A stretch of 64,000 nucleotides of DNA. Source: Linyphia triangularis (taxonomy: Eukaryota; Arthropoda; Arachnida; Araneae; Linyphiidae). This document shows, one piece after another, positions 12,877-22,481 of the stretch; within the stretch, counting starts at the first letter, position 1; every line of letters begins with the position of its first letter. Location: contig OZ021732.1 of NCBI GenBank assembly GCA_963978545.1, positions 22,669,688 to 22,733,687 on the forward strand. The letters are read 5' to 3'. Below the pieces are notes generated by a model that was not told where the DNA came from, did no database searches, and saw only the letters and a list, made by a program, of their open reading frames with translations. The position numbers and the translations under genes were made by a program.

Positions 12877-13923
12877 CTCAACCACCCAATGAGAAGTTTC
12901 AGTTAAAAAGCAACATTTATACTTTTATTCCTGATGGGAAGACTAAACATCTCTGTTATTTTTATGAGGTATATTTTTAAGAAAGATAGTTTATTTAAAA
13001 TTCCTTTTAAGAAGCATTTTTTTTTTTTTTCCATTTCATAGTGAATGAATTTAACAAAAGAGTCACAAGTATTATACTTTTTTGTGCAGAAGCAATACAT
13101 AACCCCATTGACAACTTTTTTTTGTTAAGTGACTAGAAGAAATCAAAGAAGTCGCCACTGGGGAATCGATGTCGGTGGATTACTAATCAGAGTTTCTTTC
13201 TTAAAATTCAAAGACTTATACACCTCAATGGTTACTCAGCAACGCGAGCTCCTGCAGCTAATCATCAATTAAATAATATACAACTTATAGTAATGATAAT
13301 AATTCATTTTCAACGCCAACGACCATCAGCATTACATCTAAAACAATATGTAATTTCATCCCTCAGTGTCCATCATTAGAAGTTTGTCCTTCATTCAATA
13401 AGATAAAATCTTTCAACTATCTGAAAGACAAAGTATAGAAAACATTTGTGTTGCTCTAACTTATCAATCAAAAAAATTAAAGTCAACCTTAATTGTGATT
13501 ATTATACTAAAACGTTTATATGATTGTTGTTTTGAAATGTATCCAAATACTTTGGAAGTATTGATTATTTTATAGATTTTTTCCTTGAAATATCTGCCTT
13601 ATTGGTGTGTTTCAATGTCACAGTAATAGGAAATACTATTGAAAATAAAAACCTAAATTATATGAAGTTAAATGAGGCATGAAAAAAATTAGAAATAAAC
13701 ACATATTACACTTATTACTACGACCCACGTAAAAATTTTCTTTAAATTTCACGATGCGTAATAAAGGATAATAAAAGCACTGGAGAAAAAATAATTCTGG
13801 TGATCGAAGGGAAGGCCTAGGGTAAAAAAAAAAAGTTGTGTTTTTTTTTAAAACGGTCTTGTTGTCTGCCTAAGAAACACAAATTTGATACAAAACTCAG
13901 TAGTGCACATTAGTTAGTAGTGC

Positions 13924-14011
13924 ACGTTTAATTAAACTGAATTAATTGCTATGTAGGGTAAAACAAATTAAGGTCTTCATCAATTTTGTTATGGTTCATA
14001 TAATAATTATT
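13924..14011 (+). repeat. 88-bp direct repeat, unit 1
   Basis: The segment starting ACGTTTAATTAAACTG is repeated at 14702-14789 with a single difference (GTAGGGTA against GTAGGATA). The two units are 778 bp apart in the same orientation. No terminal motif identifies an element class. Confidence 0.85.
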
Positions 14012-14701
14012 ATCGTTAAAATCATATGACACCTGTAGTAGAAAAAATTTAGTTTTTTCGGCAATTTCTGCGTAACAGCTTTAGCAATTTTAATCATAAT
14101 CGTTTTGGTAATACTTTTTCAGATATTCTTAACATTCACACGAACCAAAATAAAGGAAACAATTAGCAAGAATTTAAATGAAAATTCATTTATTTCGTTA
14201 AAATAAAAATAAGTCTTTTAATTGCAGCCTTTGAACTACATTTGTTGGTAAGCTATGGTAAACTACATAAGTAATCGCTATGCCAGGCACTCTGTCAATG
14301 CTGTACCAATTTTCTCATCTAAAACCAGAAATACGCCAAGCTCTCCATCTTGGTGAGTTTTATAAAAATGCAACACTTCCATTAACAGTTATAACACATC
14401 GGCTAATGGAAAGTAAAAACCAATTTCATGATTTGAAATTTCGATTTAAATTTCCATTTCATTCCTTTTGGTCAATCAGTCAGTGAACAAAAAGAATAAA
14501 TAAAAGACCATGCTTTCGTTGCTCATTTCTAAGCGGGAAAAAATGAGTAAACCTTATCTCAAAGCAATTAATTTCACTTATGGACAATTTTAGATAGCCT
14601 TGAAAGGTTATCACGATCTGAAAACTCGTTTTGTAAAATAAGTGTTCTTTCCTACCGTTATTGTCAAAAAGGAACTTTCCCTCGATGCTCTTCTCTATTA
14701 T

Positions 14702-14789
14702 ACGTTTAATTAAACTGAATTAATTGCTATGTAGGATAAAACAAATTAAGGTCTTCATCAATTTTGTTATGGTTCATATAATAATTATT
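14702..14789 (+). repeat. 88-bp direct repeat, unit 2
   Basis: Near-identical partner of 13924-14011. The pair could be LTR-like ends, a recent segmental copy, or two copies of a short mobile repeat. No TG...CA ends were seen. Confidence 0.85.
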
Positions 14790-15150
14790 TAGTTGTGTTA
14801 AAGGCTGTGTAAAATAAATCCTCGATTGTCCTCGAATAAATAAACAATCAGTTATTCAGCCATCAATATTTTTTTCTGTTTCATTATCATATTATGATGT
14901 AATGCATCGCTAACAAAAAAAAATAAAAAGAACTACTACTTAAATATCTCTTGACCATATAAAAGATAAGTTTGTGAAGCTTTATTTTTTTTTTCAACTT
15001 GCATAAAGAAAGGAGTATTGCATTTGCAGTTCATTTAAACTTCTTTTTAGTTGGTATGTCAGATAATTCTAAGCGTACTGCAGAGCTTATTTCTTACACT
15101 TTTTTAAATTTCATTCCTCTATTAAGATTAAATTAATTGTTTTGCTTATA

Positions 15151-15320
15151 CAGTCAAACCTCGTTAAGGCGAAATCGCTAAACATGAAATCCCGTTTAAC
15201 GCGAAGTTAATGCAGTTCTCTACAAAAACTTAACGTTAATTTATTCATTTAACATGAAATTCGGTTAACGCGAACAATTTCGGGGCCCTTCATCGACTTC
15301 GCGTTAACGGAGTTTGACTG
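15151..15320. mobile_element. pogo/Tigger-like MITE, 170 bp
   Basis: The ends are imperfect inverted repeats: CAGTCAAACCTCGTTAAGGC on the left and, reverse complemented, CAGTCAAACTCCGTTAACGC on the right. TA lies directly outside both (15149-15150, 15321-15322). The inner part has repeated TTAACGCGAA-type motifs. Ends of this sequence are known from pogo/Tigger-type members of the Tc1/mariner superfamily. There is no coding capacity. Confidence 0.88.
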
Positions 15321-15409
15321 TATGTCTTGACTTTTCGCGTCATCTCTTAGCTGAAGTAATTTTACTGGATACACATCTAGTGTGGGTCAGTCACTATAAT
15401 TTACCTGAT

Positions 15410-15720
15410 GTAATTGCAAAATAAATTCAAACTCTGAAGTCGTCATTTAAAAATCCTATTCAAATAAACCTTTGTTTGAGGTTGCCCGATTCGAATAAAC
15501 CTCTGTTTAAACTTGTATAGCTTAACGATCATACCCCAAATCAACCTCTATGTGAAGTAGCAATTTAAAGATCCTATACAAATCAGCCTCTGTTTAAAGG
15601 TGTGACTAAATATTCTACTACAATCAATCAACTAAAATCCTTGACATGATCCTATTCAGACCAACTTACATTCGAAGTTGTAATTTAAAGAGCATCATAT
15701 ATCAAATAGAATAAATACAA
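15410..15720 (+). repeat. degenerate tandem repeat, unit about 55-60 bp
   Basis: Diverged units share the theme TTTAAAGATCCTATACAAAT followed by CCTCTGTTTAAA. Five or so copies are visible with many substitutions and small length changes. Confidence 0.5.
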
Positions 15721-15722
15721 AG

Positions 15723-17095
15723 AAAAAAAATAAGATAAATGCCTGTTAGAGTATGCGGTTAAGATCTGGAAAGTGTTGTATTGGAGATTACTTAACATAT
15801 GAGCTATACAAAGGCTATGCTGCACCCAAACATAAAGGAATATATGTACTACTGAATATAGTCCAAATGTGGAGGGGAATGCATTCCGGGAGCTCTTTCA
15901 ATATTAAATTGTCATGTATTTACTTCTTTAATGGGGAAAAACATGGTGATCTCTAGTGAGCTCTACACCTATAATTAATATCTACCAACTCCACATCTAG
16001 AATCGACTGGAGTCGGTCTCAATCGTCGCAGGATCTACATACTTTTGTAAAGGTCTAGGTTTATAATGGGGGAAACTAATTAATAATATATATTATAATG
16101 ATATCCACTTGTCCTTTCTAGTTTAATTTACAATCAAATCCTCAGTTTTGTTATGGCAAAAATAAAATCAAAATCTTAGGTAAAATGTTGTAAGTAAATG
16201 TTTTTTCTTTTCTAAACCGTTAAAAGAATAATCTTATACAATATTTCTAGACGGAAATGGGAAGGAGGAGGGTGGCCATTCCTTTTTTCTCTTTTTATAG
16301 AAAGCTAAAATTGAGAAATGATGAACCAATTTAAAGGCTAAGAACTCCGCAACTGAAGTATAACTTACAGTTGCATATTATGTTAGTTGTTTAAAAATCA
16401 AAGTTAAATATTTAGAAATAGTCTAAAAAGTTTGAAAAGTTGTGATAGTATACAAAAGATGGCAGCACTATAGAAAAAATAATTTCACAATGAAAGTACG
16501 TTGGGAAAACCTAAGAAATTTTTATATATCTCAACAATAGAATATAATATTTCACACTGATGAACTTCCGAAAAAGTAATTCTTCTAAGAAATCTTAAAC
16601 CTGCAGGCTGAGTATAAACCTATTAATCTAATTTATTTTATATAAAACTTTAATTTAACCATCTACAGTGGCAAGCCAAATAATTCTATCAAAAGTAGTA
16701 GACCTATAAAAATGAGCAGGCTGTAATCGAGACAATCATGATACGTTTCCAGGGGAAGGGGGGGGGAGGCGTTATTATAACTAATAAGCATACTTTCTTT
16801 TATGACGGTGCTTATGACCAATTCACGCGGTCATCACATCATTTGCTCGTTGCTTAAGAAATTCGTACTCGATATCCGTGCCGATATTCTTTTTCGTTTC
16901 ACATTAGTGGTAAGCTATTGATCAGAGGATTTGTGCTGACTTTCCAAACTACTAAAGTGAATTGTGCGTTTGCCAATTTGAACAGTTGCCGAGATTATCT
17001 GATGGATTTTTGCCAATTACACCAATCGCTGATCATTAGATAGTTTTGTAAATCTAAATAACCCAAAACAGATATTCTGGAGATTGTTCCACGTG
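15723..17095. other. non-coding stretch
   Basis: No gene recognised. A 67-codon frame at 15753-15956 has no known similarity that I can see and no splice context. The rest is AT-rich DNA with a G run near 16750-16767. Confidence 0.5.
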
Positions 17096-17103
17096 ATAAG
17101 AAC

Positions 17104-17867
17104 CAGTGGTAGAAGTGGGAAAAGAAAAGTGGGGGGATGCCCAAATGTTGGTGACAAGTGCTATCCTCCTCCCATCGATAAATGTTATAAATTCGGATTT
17201 TATAATACAAATTTTAACTAATAATTAAATAATTTATACCTCTTAACTCTAATTTTGAACTAAGTTCCGAAATTTGTTATTTTAATGAATATTCTGGGAC
17301 TTAGTTGTTTTACTTGGAAGTAAGAGATAAAATGAAGTAATAATTCAACATTATATACATAACTGGTTATTTAGATTTCAGTAGTACTTCCAAATGTGAA
17401 TACTTTCATGAAATTAAATTAATAAGGAATTCTAAGGAATGTATTATTTAAAAAAAGAAAAAAAGCTTGTCTTTATATGAAACAAGAATAGAAATTTAAC
17501 TTAAAAGAAGGTTCCTCCAAAGTTAAAAGTTGACCAAGTGTAACAGTATTTGTTCATAAAAAATGCTTATATCTTTCTATAAAGTAGTATAATACATTTT
17601 TATAACAGTTTGATACATATGCACACCATAAATAGGTTGTTTTTTTTTTTTTTTTTTTTTTTTTTGTAAACATTGAAATCACTTTTCCTCAGTGTCACTA
17701 CATTTAAAGATTAATGTTATTTTTCTTTAGCAGTTTTTTGACGGATTGATAGTTTTTAAAAGTGGGGGGATGGATTTCAGTGTTTTTAGAAGTGGGGGAA
17801 CGCATTGGTATTTTCTTGAAAAGTTGAGGGACGCGTCACCCAGCGTCTACCCACACTTCTAGCACTG
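17104..17867. mobile_element. hAT MITE, family B, copy 1, 764 bp
   Basis: The left end CAGTGGTAGAAGTGGG and the right end, reverse complemented (CAGTGCTAGAAGTGTGGG), form inverted termini. The octamer ATAAGAAC flanks both sides exactly (17096-17103 and 17868-17875). Subterminal AAGTGGGGGGATG motifs are repeated several times. It is homologous, in opposite orientation, to 37687-38399. No transposase frame was seen. Confidence 0.9.
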
Positions 17868-17875
17868 ATAAGAAC

Positions 17876-18486
17876 AACTTTTACCGACGAGTTATAAATA
17901 GCAGTGATCCAATGGTGGTCAGAAAATGTTAGCTTCCGTGATGGGCTGATCTGCTTCAACAATAAATTATCAATGGACTGCTAAGGAAAATCTCAATAAA
18001 TTCAAAGTTCTATAAAAAAAAAATTTATAAAAAAAAAAATGAGTAGTTGCATTAATCGTACTTACCATTTAAATATTACTCCCCCAGTGAAACAAAGGGG
18101 TAGTTGCAACTACATAAAGTTTGGAGGATAGCAAGGTAAAGGTATCAAATGATATTAGTATACATAAGTATGTAAAACTCAAGCATCCATCAGTTTTTAG
18201 CAAATAACTTTTCTTTATCGAGCAGAATACACAAATGAAATTCACATCAAAGAGGCATAGTTACGGATCAACGATAAATTAAACAGCACAGTCACAAAAT
18301 TGAATATAATTTATACAATGAGGATATAATGTAAAAGAATGAAGTGCCATAGTGTGAAGTTGTTCAGTTGCATTCTTTCCAAAAATCTAACAGCTTAAAA
18401 GAATTTTTTTAGTCGGGTGTATGGTTTCATGTATTTATGCTTCTCCATTGAATAGGCATTAACGAAAAAAATGCTAAAGTTTTACA
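17876..18486. other. non-coding stretch
   Basis: AT-rich DNA between two hAT insertions. No gene or repeat was recognised. Confidence 0.55.
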
Positions 18487-18783
18487 CACTAGTACAGGGT
18501 CGGCAGACCGCAGCTCATCTCCTGGATATGTGCGGCGCTAAGTTCTGAGAAACTCAATCTAAGAATAAACAGATAAAGTAATAAATTTGTGTTTTGTGTG
18601 GGCTTGTAATCTCAAACACGAGAAATATGGTAAAAGTGACTAAACACAGAGAGATGATTAGGGTAGACTGGTAACACTCTTCTCAAATGCCAACTTAAAA
18701 TCAGCGCTCCCTGGCATCTTCTCAGAAGAAATACGGAACAATCAGACTGCTAGGATTACGCCTTCCATGCGTCACAGTCTCTT

Positions 18784-19046
18784 TTGTTGACGTTTGTTAA
18801 CCTCTCGTCTCCAATTAGCACCTTTCGTGGTAAACCTTTCGATATTGCTCACGTTGTTAAAAACGTCTTTGCTTTAGATATACTATTTCGGAAAAATATG
18901 GCCTCGACTTTGTCCAAAAGAAGAGAAAAATTGATAATGAAAATCACGAATTTAAAAGGAAAATAGACTAAATTGTATGCGTTCATTCCGAACAGAAATG
19001 GACGACTAGCTTGTCTCATCTGCCATGATTTTTATGTCATAAAAAT
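18784..19046 (+). pseudogene. decayed hAT transposase N-terminus (BED-type zinc finger start)
   Basis: One frame reads MASTLSKRREK (about 18898-18930). A shifted frame continues with KIDNENHEFKRKID, and a third reads AFIPNRNGRLACLICHDFYV just before the inner hAT. This order (basic start, short linker, then a Cys-x2-Cys-His type finger) is what hAT-type and ZBED/GTF2IRD2-like transposases show at their N-terminus. At least one frameshift and one stop separate the pieces. The inner hAT is inserted inside the finger, and the few following codons lie after 21824. It is a dead transposase fragment, assigned by family pattern only. Confidence 0.55.
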
Positions 19047-19243
19047 TAGGGATGGAACGGATGTGAGTTTTGCCGGATACTGGATTTCGGATATCCGGGG
19101 TACCATGTCTACCTGATACGGATATCCGAAACGGATTTCACCGGATATCCAGCCGGATATTCGGTCTATATACTCAAAACGATAGTTATACGATATGCTA
19201 TACGAAAAAAATGGTCATGATATGAAGTATCAAGTAAATTATA

Positions 19244-19502
19244 ATTAGTGGTTAGTGCACCGCACTGCATGCCACAAGTCCATGGTTTGATTCGCGGACT
19301 GGGCAAGGTTGACTTAGCTGTTTATACCTGAAAGAAATAAACTGAGGAGGACCATGTATGCTTGGGAACTAAACACTGGGGTTCGGCGTCAGAATGACCA
19401 TCTGACCGGAACATCTGCTATGTGACACACAAATGCCACAGTCAAGAAAGCTGAGCTGGGCCCAGCAGGCCTTGGTCCACACGGGCTGTCGCGCCACTGA
19501 GT
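19244..19502 (+). mobile_element. tRNA-derived SINE, family C, inside the inner hAT
   Basis: An A-box-like stretch (TAGTGGTTAGTGCACCGC) is followed at tRNA spacing by a B-box-like stretch (ATGGTTTGATTCGC). A GC-richer body with CCATGTATGCTTGGGAAC and GGTCCACACGGGCTGTCGCG follows. The outermost tRNA 5' end seems to be missing. No clean target duplication was found, so the borders are approximate. Confidence 0.65.
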
Positions 19503-20683
19503 TAATTATTTTTATTTAAACTTTAGTTGATGAAACGATGTTTTAGTGATGCCAATACCTACACTTGCTGAACAATTTTGAAACTTCATCACCATTTTCT
19601 TTGTGTGTTACTTAAAATTGTACCAAACATTCTGCAATGTGATGAAATATTTCAGAATTACGTTTGTAAATTGTTACTCAACTTCTTCTTACCTTGTATC
19701 ATGTAATGTAAACATAAGATAATCTTCCTCAAGTCTGCATAAATATCCTATATTGCTTTTACCCGAAAAACACGCAGCAATTGTACTGAAGTCAAAATAA
19801 TAAAACAATGGAATTCCATTAACTAATGATATTTATTTCTAGTTTATTAAGACAAATGTGTTAAAAAATACTTAATAAAACTGACAACAAATTTAATAAG
19901 AATTTTTTTTTAATTTGATTAAAATATATGCAATACTTTCAACAATATCAATCTGTTTTGGAACAGATGTAGTATAGAACGTTCTGCAATTTGTCTTTTA
20001 TCAACCAATCAGAAATTTTTTCAAAATTAATATTTAAGTAATGGCAAAATTAAGTTAAAGTATAAATATTAAAATATAACTTAAAATCAAATATGTTGCA
20101 AAAAAAATCAAAAAAAAAAAATCTTCCAAACAAAAGTTTTCCTAGGAAATGTCCTATTCAACATTTATACCTTTTTTTCTGCCCTTTTGGTGCAAATGCA
20201 CTATAGAATTGATGACTTTTTGGAATATTTGATTAATGTCAATAAATAAGAGTCAGTGGCTTGTTTGAATAGAATTTCATCACGAGGAGTCTCGTGTATA
20301 AGAAAATCACAACACTAAAAATATAACAAAACCGAATTACAAATAAAAAAAATAAAAAAATAACAGCTTCTTAAAATAATTTGGGGAATTCCTAATTTGG
20401 CATTCATCGACAGCAACAAAAATCTGTAACATTTTATAAAGACAAGTTGTTCTTAATAGTATTAAATTTACTAAGTAAAATATACCAAAATTCAAAAGGA
20501 ACACCAATTAAAATGCAACGTGACGATTCAAAGTGAATAAAGAAATAGTATTTCTAGTGATATTCAATCAGCATACTTCACTTTCAAAGATTTTTAGATT
20601 CGAAATACAAATTATTTAATGAAACGGAAAATGTCAATGAAATGGAAAATAGAGATCTGGAATTGCTTATCAGAATTAGTTGA

Positions 20684-21001
20684 GCACGAAATTCAAAAGA
20701 GGAAAATGACGGCAAAAATGATTTACAAGCGGCAATAAGAAAAGAACTGGAAAATTTCTTCAGTGTTCCTCTAATAGACAGGAATTCTAATCCAATTGAA
20801 TGGTGGAAACACCATATACAAGAATATCCACGTTTAAAGAATATCGTATTGAAATATTTGAGCTCCCCACCAAGCTCAGTCAATTTAGAGAGACTTTTCA
20901 GTGGAGCAAAGCGAATATACACTGATAACCGAAACCGATTAGCCCCTAAGAATGCTGAAAAGTTATTGTTTATAATGCAGAATATGAAATACAGGGAATG
21001 A
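20684..21001 (+). pseudogene. hAT transposase C-terminal fragment (dimerisation domain)
   Basis: The frame from 20684 to the TGA at 20999-21001 encodes about 105 residues ending in a recognisable hAT dimerisation region. It includes the motif NPIEWWKHH, then YPRLKNIVLKYL, then the hallmark SSVNLERLFSGAKRI and NRLAPKNAEKLLFI. The domain mediates transposase multimerisation and DNA binding. An in-frame TGA at 20681-20683 and loss of the catalytic core upstream show it is dead. It presumably belongs to the inner hAT element, which has the same orientation. Confidence 0.85.
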
Positions 21002-22253
21002 AAATATCACTTTTTCTCATTCCAAATAGATATGCCCAGTGAAGAACTTTCATTTCATATGTGAGTGATAATTTCCTAGACCATACCATTCACAGCATAA
21101 AGGGGTAGGGTATTATCGTCGATAGAACAAACAAAAAAAAAGCATTGAGGAGTGTGCATTGGCTATTTATTGCTTTTTACTCGCTAGCAAATGTCAGGAA
21201 AAAAGGAGGAAGTGAGAATAACTAAAACTCTTAACAAGTAACTTATGTTATGGAAAAAAAGTACTATTTATTAGTATTTCGGTTAGTGTTTTACGGAGAA
21301 GCATTCAAATATAACATCTGGAATTAATCAGATCATAAACTTGGAATGAAAAGAACATATTGCAAAACACGTATGAAGGATGTGTATGGAAAAAGATTTG
21401 GAGGAATGGTTTATGCTTATCAACTCGGCGCCAATAATACGGCGCCTCTTTCTGTGAATTGAAACTAAATGCACCTGCATCTTCTAGCTCATCTCTGAAG
21501 TTAGGGATTAGCGAAAGCATAGTTCTCACGAAGGAACTTTTTCGTTTTCTAACTTGACTGCAATTTATGTCCAAGAAAAAAAAAATTGAAAAAAAAGTGT
21601 AGAATGCGGTGTCCCCTTTGTCCGAAAAAGATCATTATTTTTTGCAAAAAAATATTTCTTGTGGATACCTGGTGGCCGGATATATAGCCGGATATCCGAA
21701 TGAAATTATCGGATGTCTGGTATTTCAAATCGGATATCCGACGGGATTTCGGATATTGAAAAATCAGCCGGATATGCCGGATATCGGATATTTGCCGGAT
21801 ATCCGTTCCATCCCTAATAAAAATGGTATAAAATATGTGTAGCTTGTAGCTCATATTGGTACTGCATGTATTTTGTGGCTCTTTAAAAATGCAACGATTC
21901 TGATTATTGAATGTTTGGTTCTTAGAACAGGATAAGTCTTCCGACCCCTGCACTTGTATACCATTGATACAAAGAAGAGATAACTTTTTAATATGATGCT
22001 CTAGCACACAGGAAGGGATCTACTGCTAAATTGTTGTTAATTTCAATTAAATTAATGGTTTTTTTTATACTTCTACCAGGTTTATTTAATTTTTAAAAAT
22101 GGCATTGTCACTCCACATTTGTTTGTCTTAATTTCTCCAAATTTGCTTTTACGTCATTGTTCCATGTGATAAGCCATATTGCGCATGCTATTGTTTATTC
22201 AAAACTATACCACACTAGGTCCTTTATATTCGTAATTAACTTTTGCTTCAGTT

Positions 22254-22465
22254 CGCCCATTCAGTATAGTGATTAGTGCATCAGACTACCACGCTGGTGG
22301 GTCTCGGTTCGAATCCGGGGTGATGTAAGACGTGGATGTCCTAAGTTAGCGACAACGATGGCCCTTCCACTGGGTGCTCCTTCACAAGTGGCCATAACTA
22401 CCGGCCTTTTAGTGGTCAAGCCCTAATAAATGACTGTAAGTACTTGGGCTCGCCATTAGAAAAAA
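22254..22465 (+). mobile_element. tRNA-derived SINE, family D, with A-rich tail
   Basis: A tRNA-like head (CAGTATAGTGATTAGTGCATC as A-box region, TCGGTTCGAATCCGGGG as B-box region) is followed by a unique body ending TTGGGCTCGCCATTAG and a run of A. The 16-bp duplication AACTTTTGCTTCAGTT flanks it (22238-22253 and 22466-22481). The body shares no clear similarity with the family A SINE, so it is a separate family. The long, intact duplication suggests a fairly recent insertion. Confidence 0.92.
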
Positions 22466-22481
22466 AACTTTTGCTTCAGTT

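Larger units (their letters stand above)
12877..15148. other. non-coding stretch
   Basis: No gene recognised. AT-rich DNA with homopolymers. It contains the 88-bp direct repeat pair described separately. Confidence 0.55.
19047..21816 (+). mobile_element. inner hAT element, 2770 bp, perfect 8-bp target duplication
   Basis: Both ends carry the perfect 16-bp inverted repeat TAGGGATGGAACGGAT. The octamer ATAAAAAT flanks both sides (19039-19046 and 21817-21824). Subterminal regions are packed with GGATATCCG and related motifs (19062-19165 on the left, 21670-21805 on the right), probable transposase-binding repeats. Near the right end is a remnant of the hAT transposase C-terminus, and near the left end a SINE has inserted. 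Most of the middle is AT-rich and does not code. Confidence 0.93.
18495..21950 (+). mobile_element. outer hAT element, split by a nested hAT
   Basis: The left end CAGGGTCGGCAGACCGCAGC and the reverse complement of the right end (GCAGGGGTCGGAAGAC) match the well-known hAT terminus of the type CAGGGGTCGGCAA. The flanking octamers CACTAGTA (18487-18494) and CACTTGTA (21951-21958) differ at one position. The interior near the right end keeps the GGCTC/TGGCTCTTTAAA subterminal theme of such elements. The actual outer copy is only about 680 bp, and the rest is the nested element at 19047-21816. It carries a decayed N-terminal transposase fragment. Confidence 0.82.

Noticed and set aside
21549..22007. 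152-codon - strand reading frame
   Set aside because: It runs antisense across the right end of the inner hAT, its GGATATCC motif block and the end of the outer hAT. The repeated ISDIRH-like text comes from the DNA motifs, not from a protein.
22254..22330. tRNA gene
   Set aside because: A- and B-box text is present, but no proper cloverleaf could be paired, and the unit has a SINE body, A tail and a 16-bp target duplication. The same reasoning applies to 11323, 19244, 32052 and 50979.
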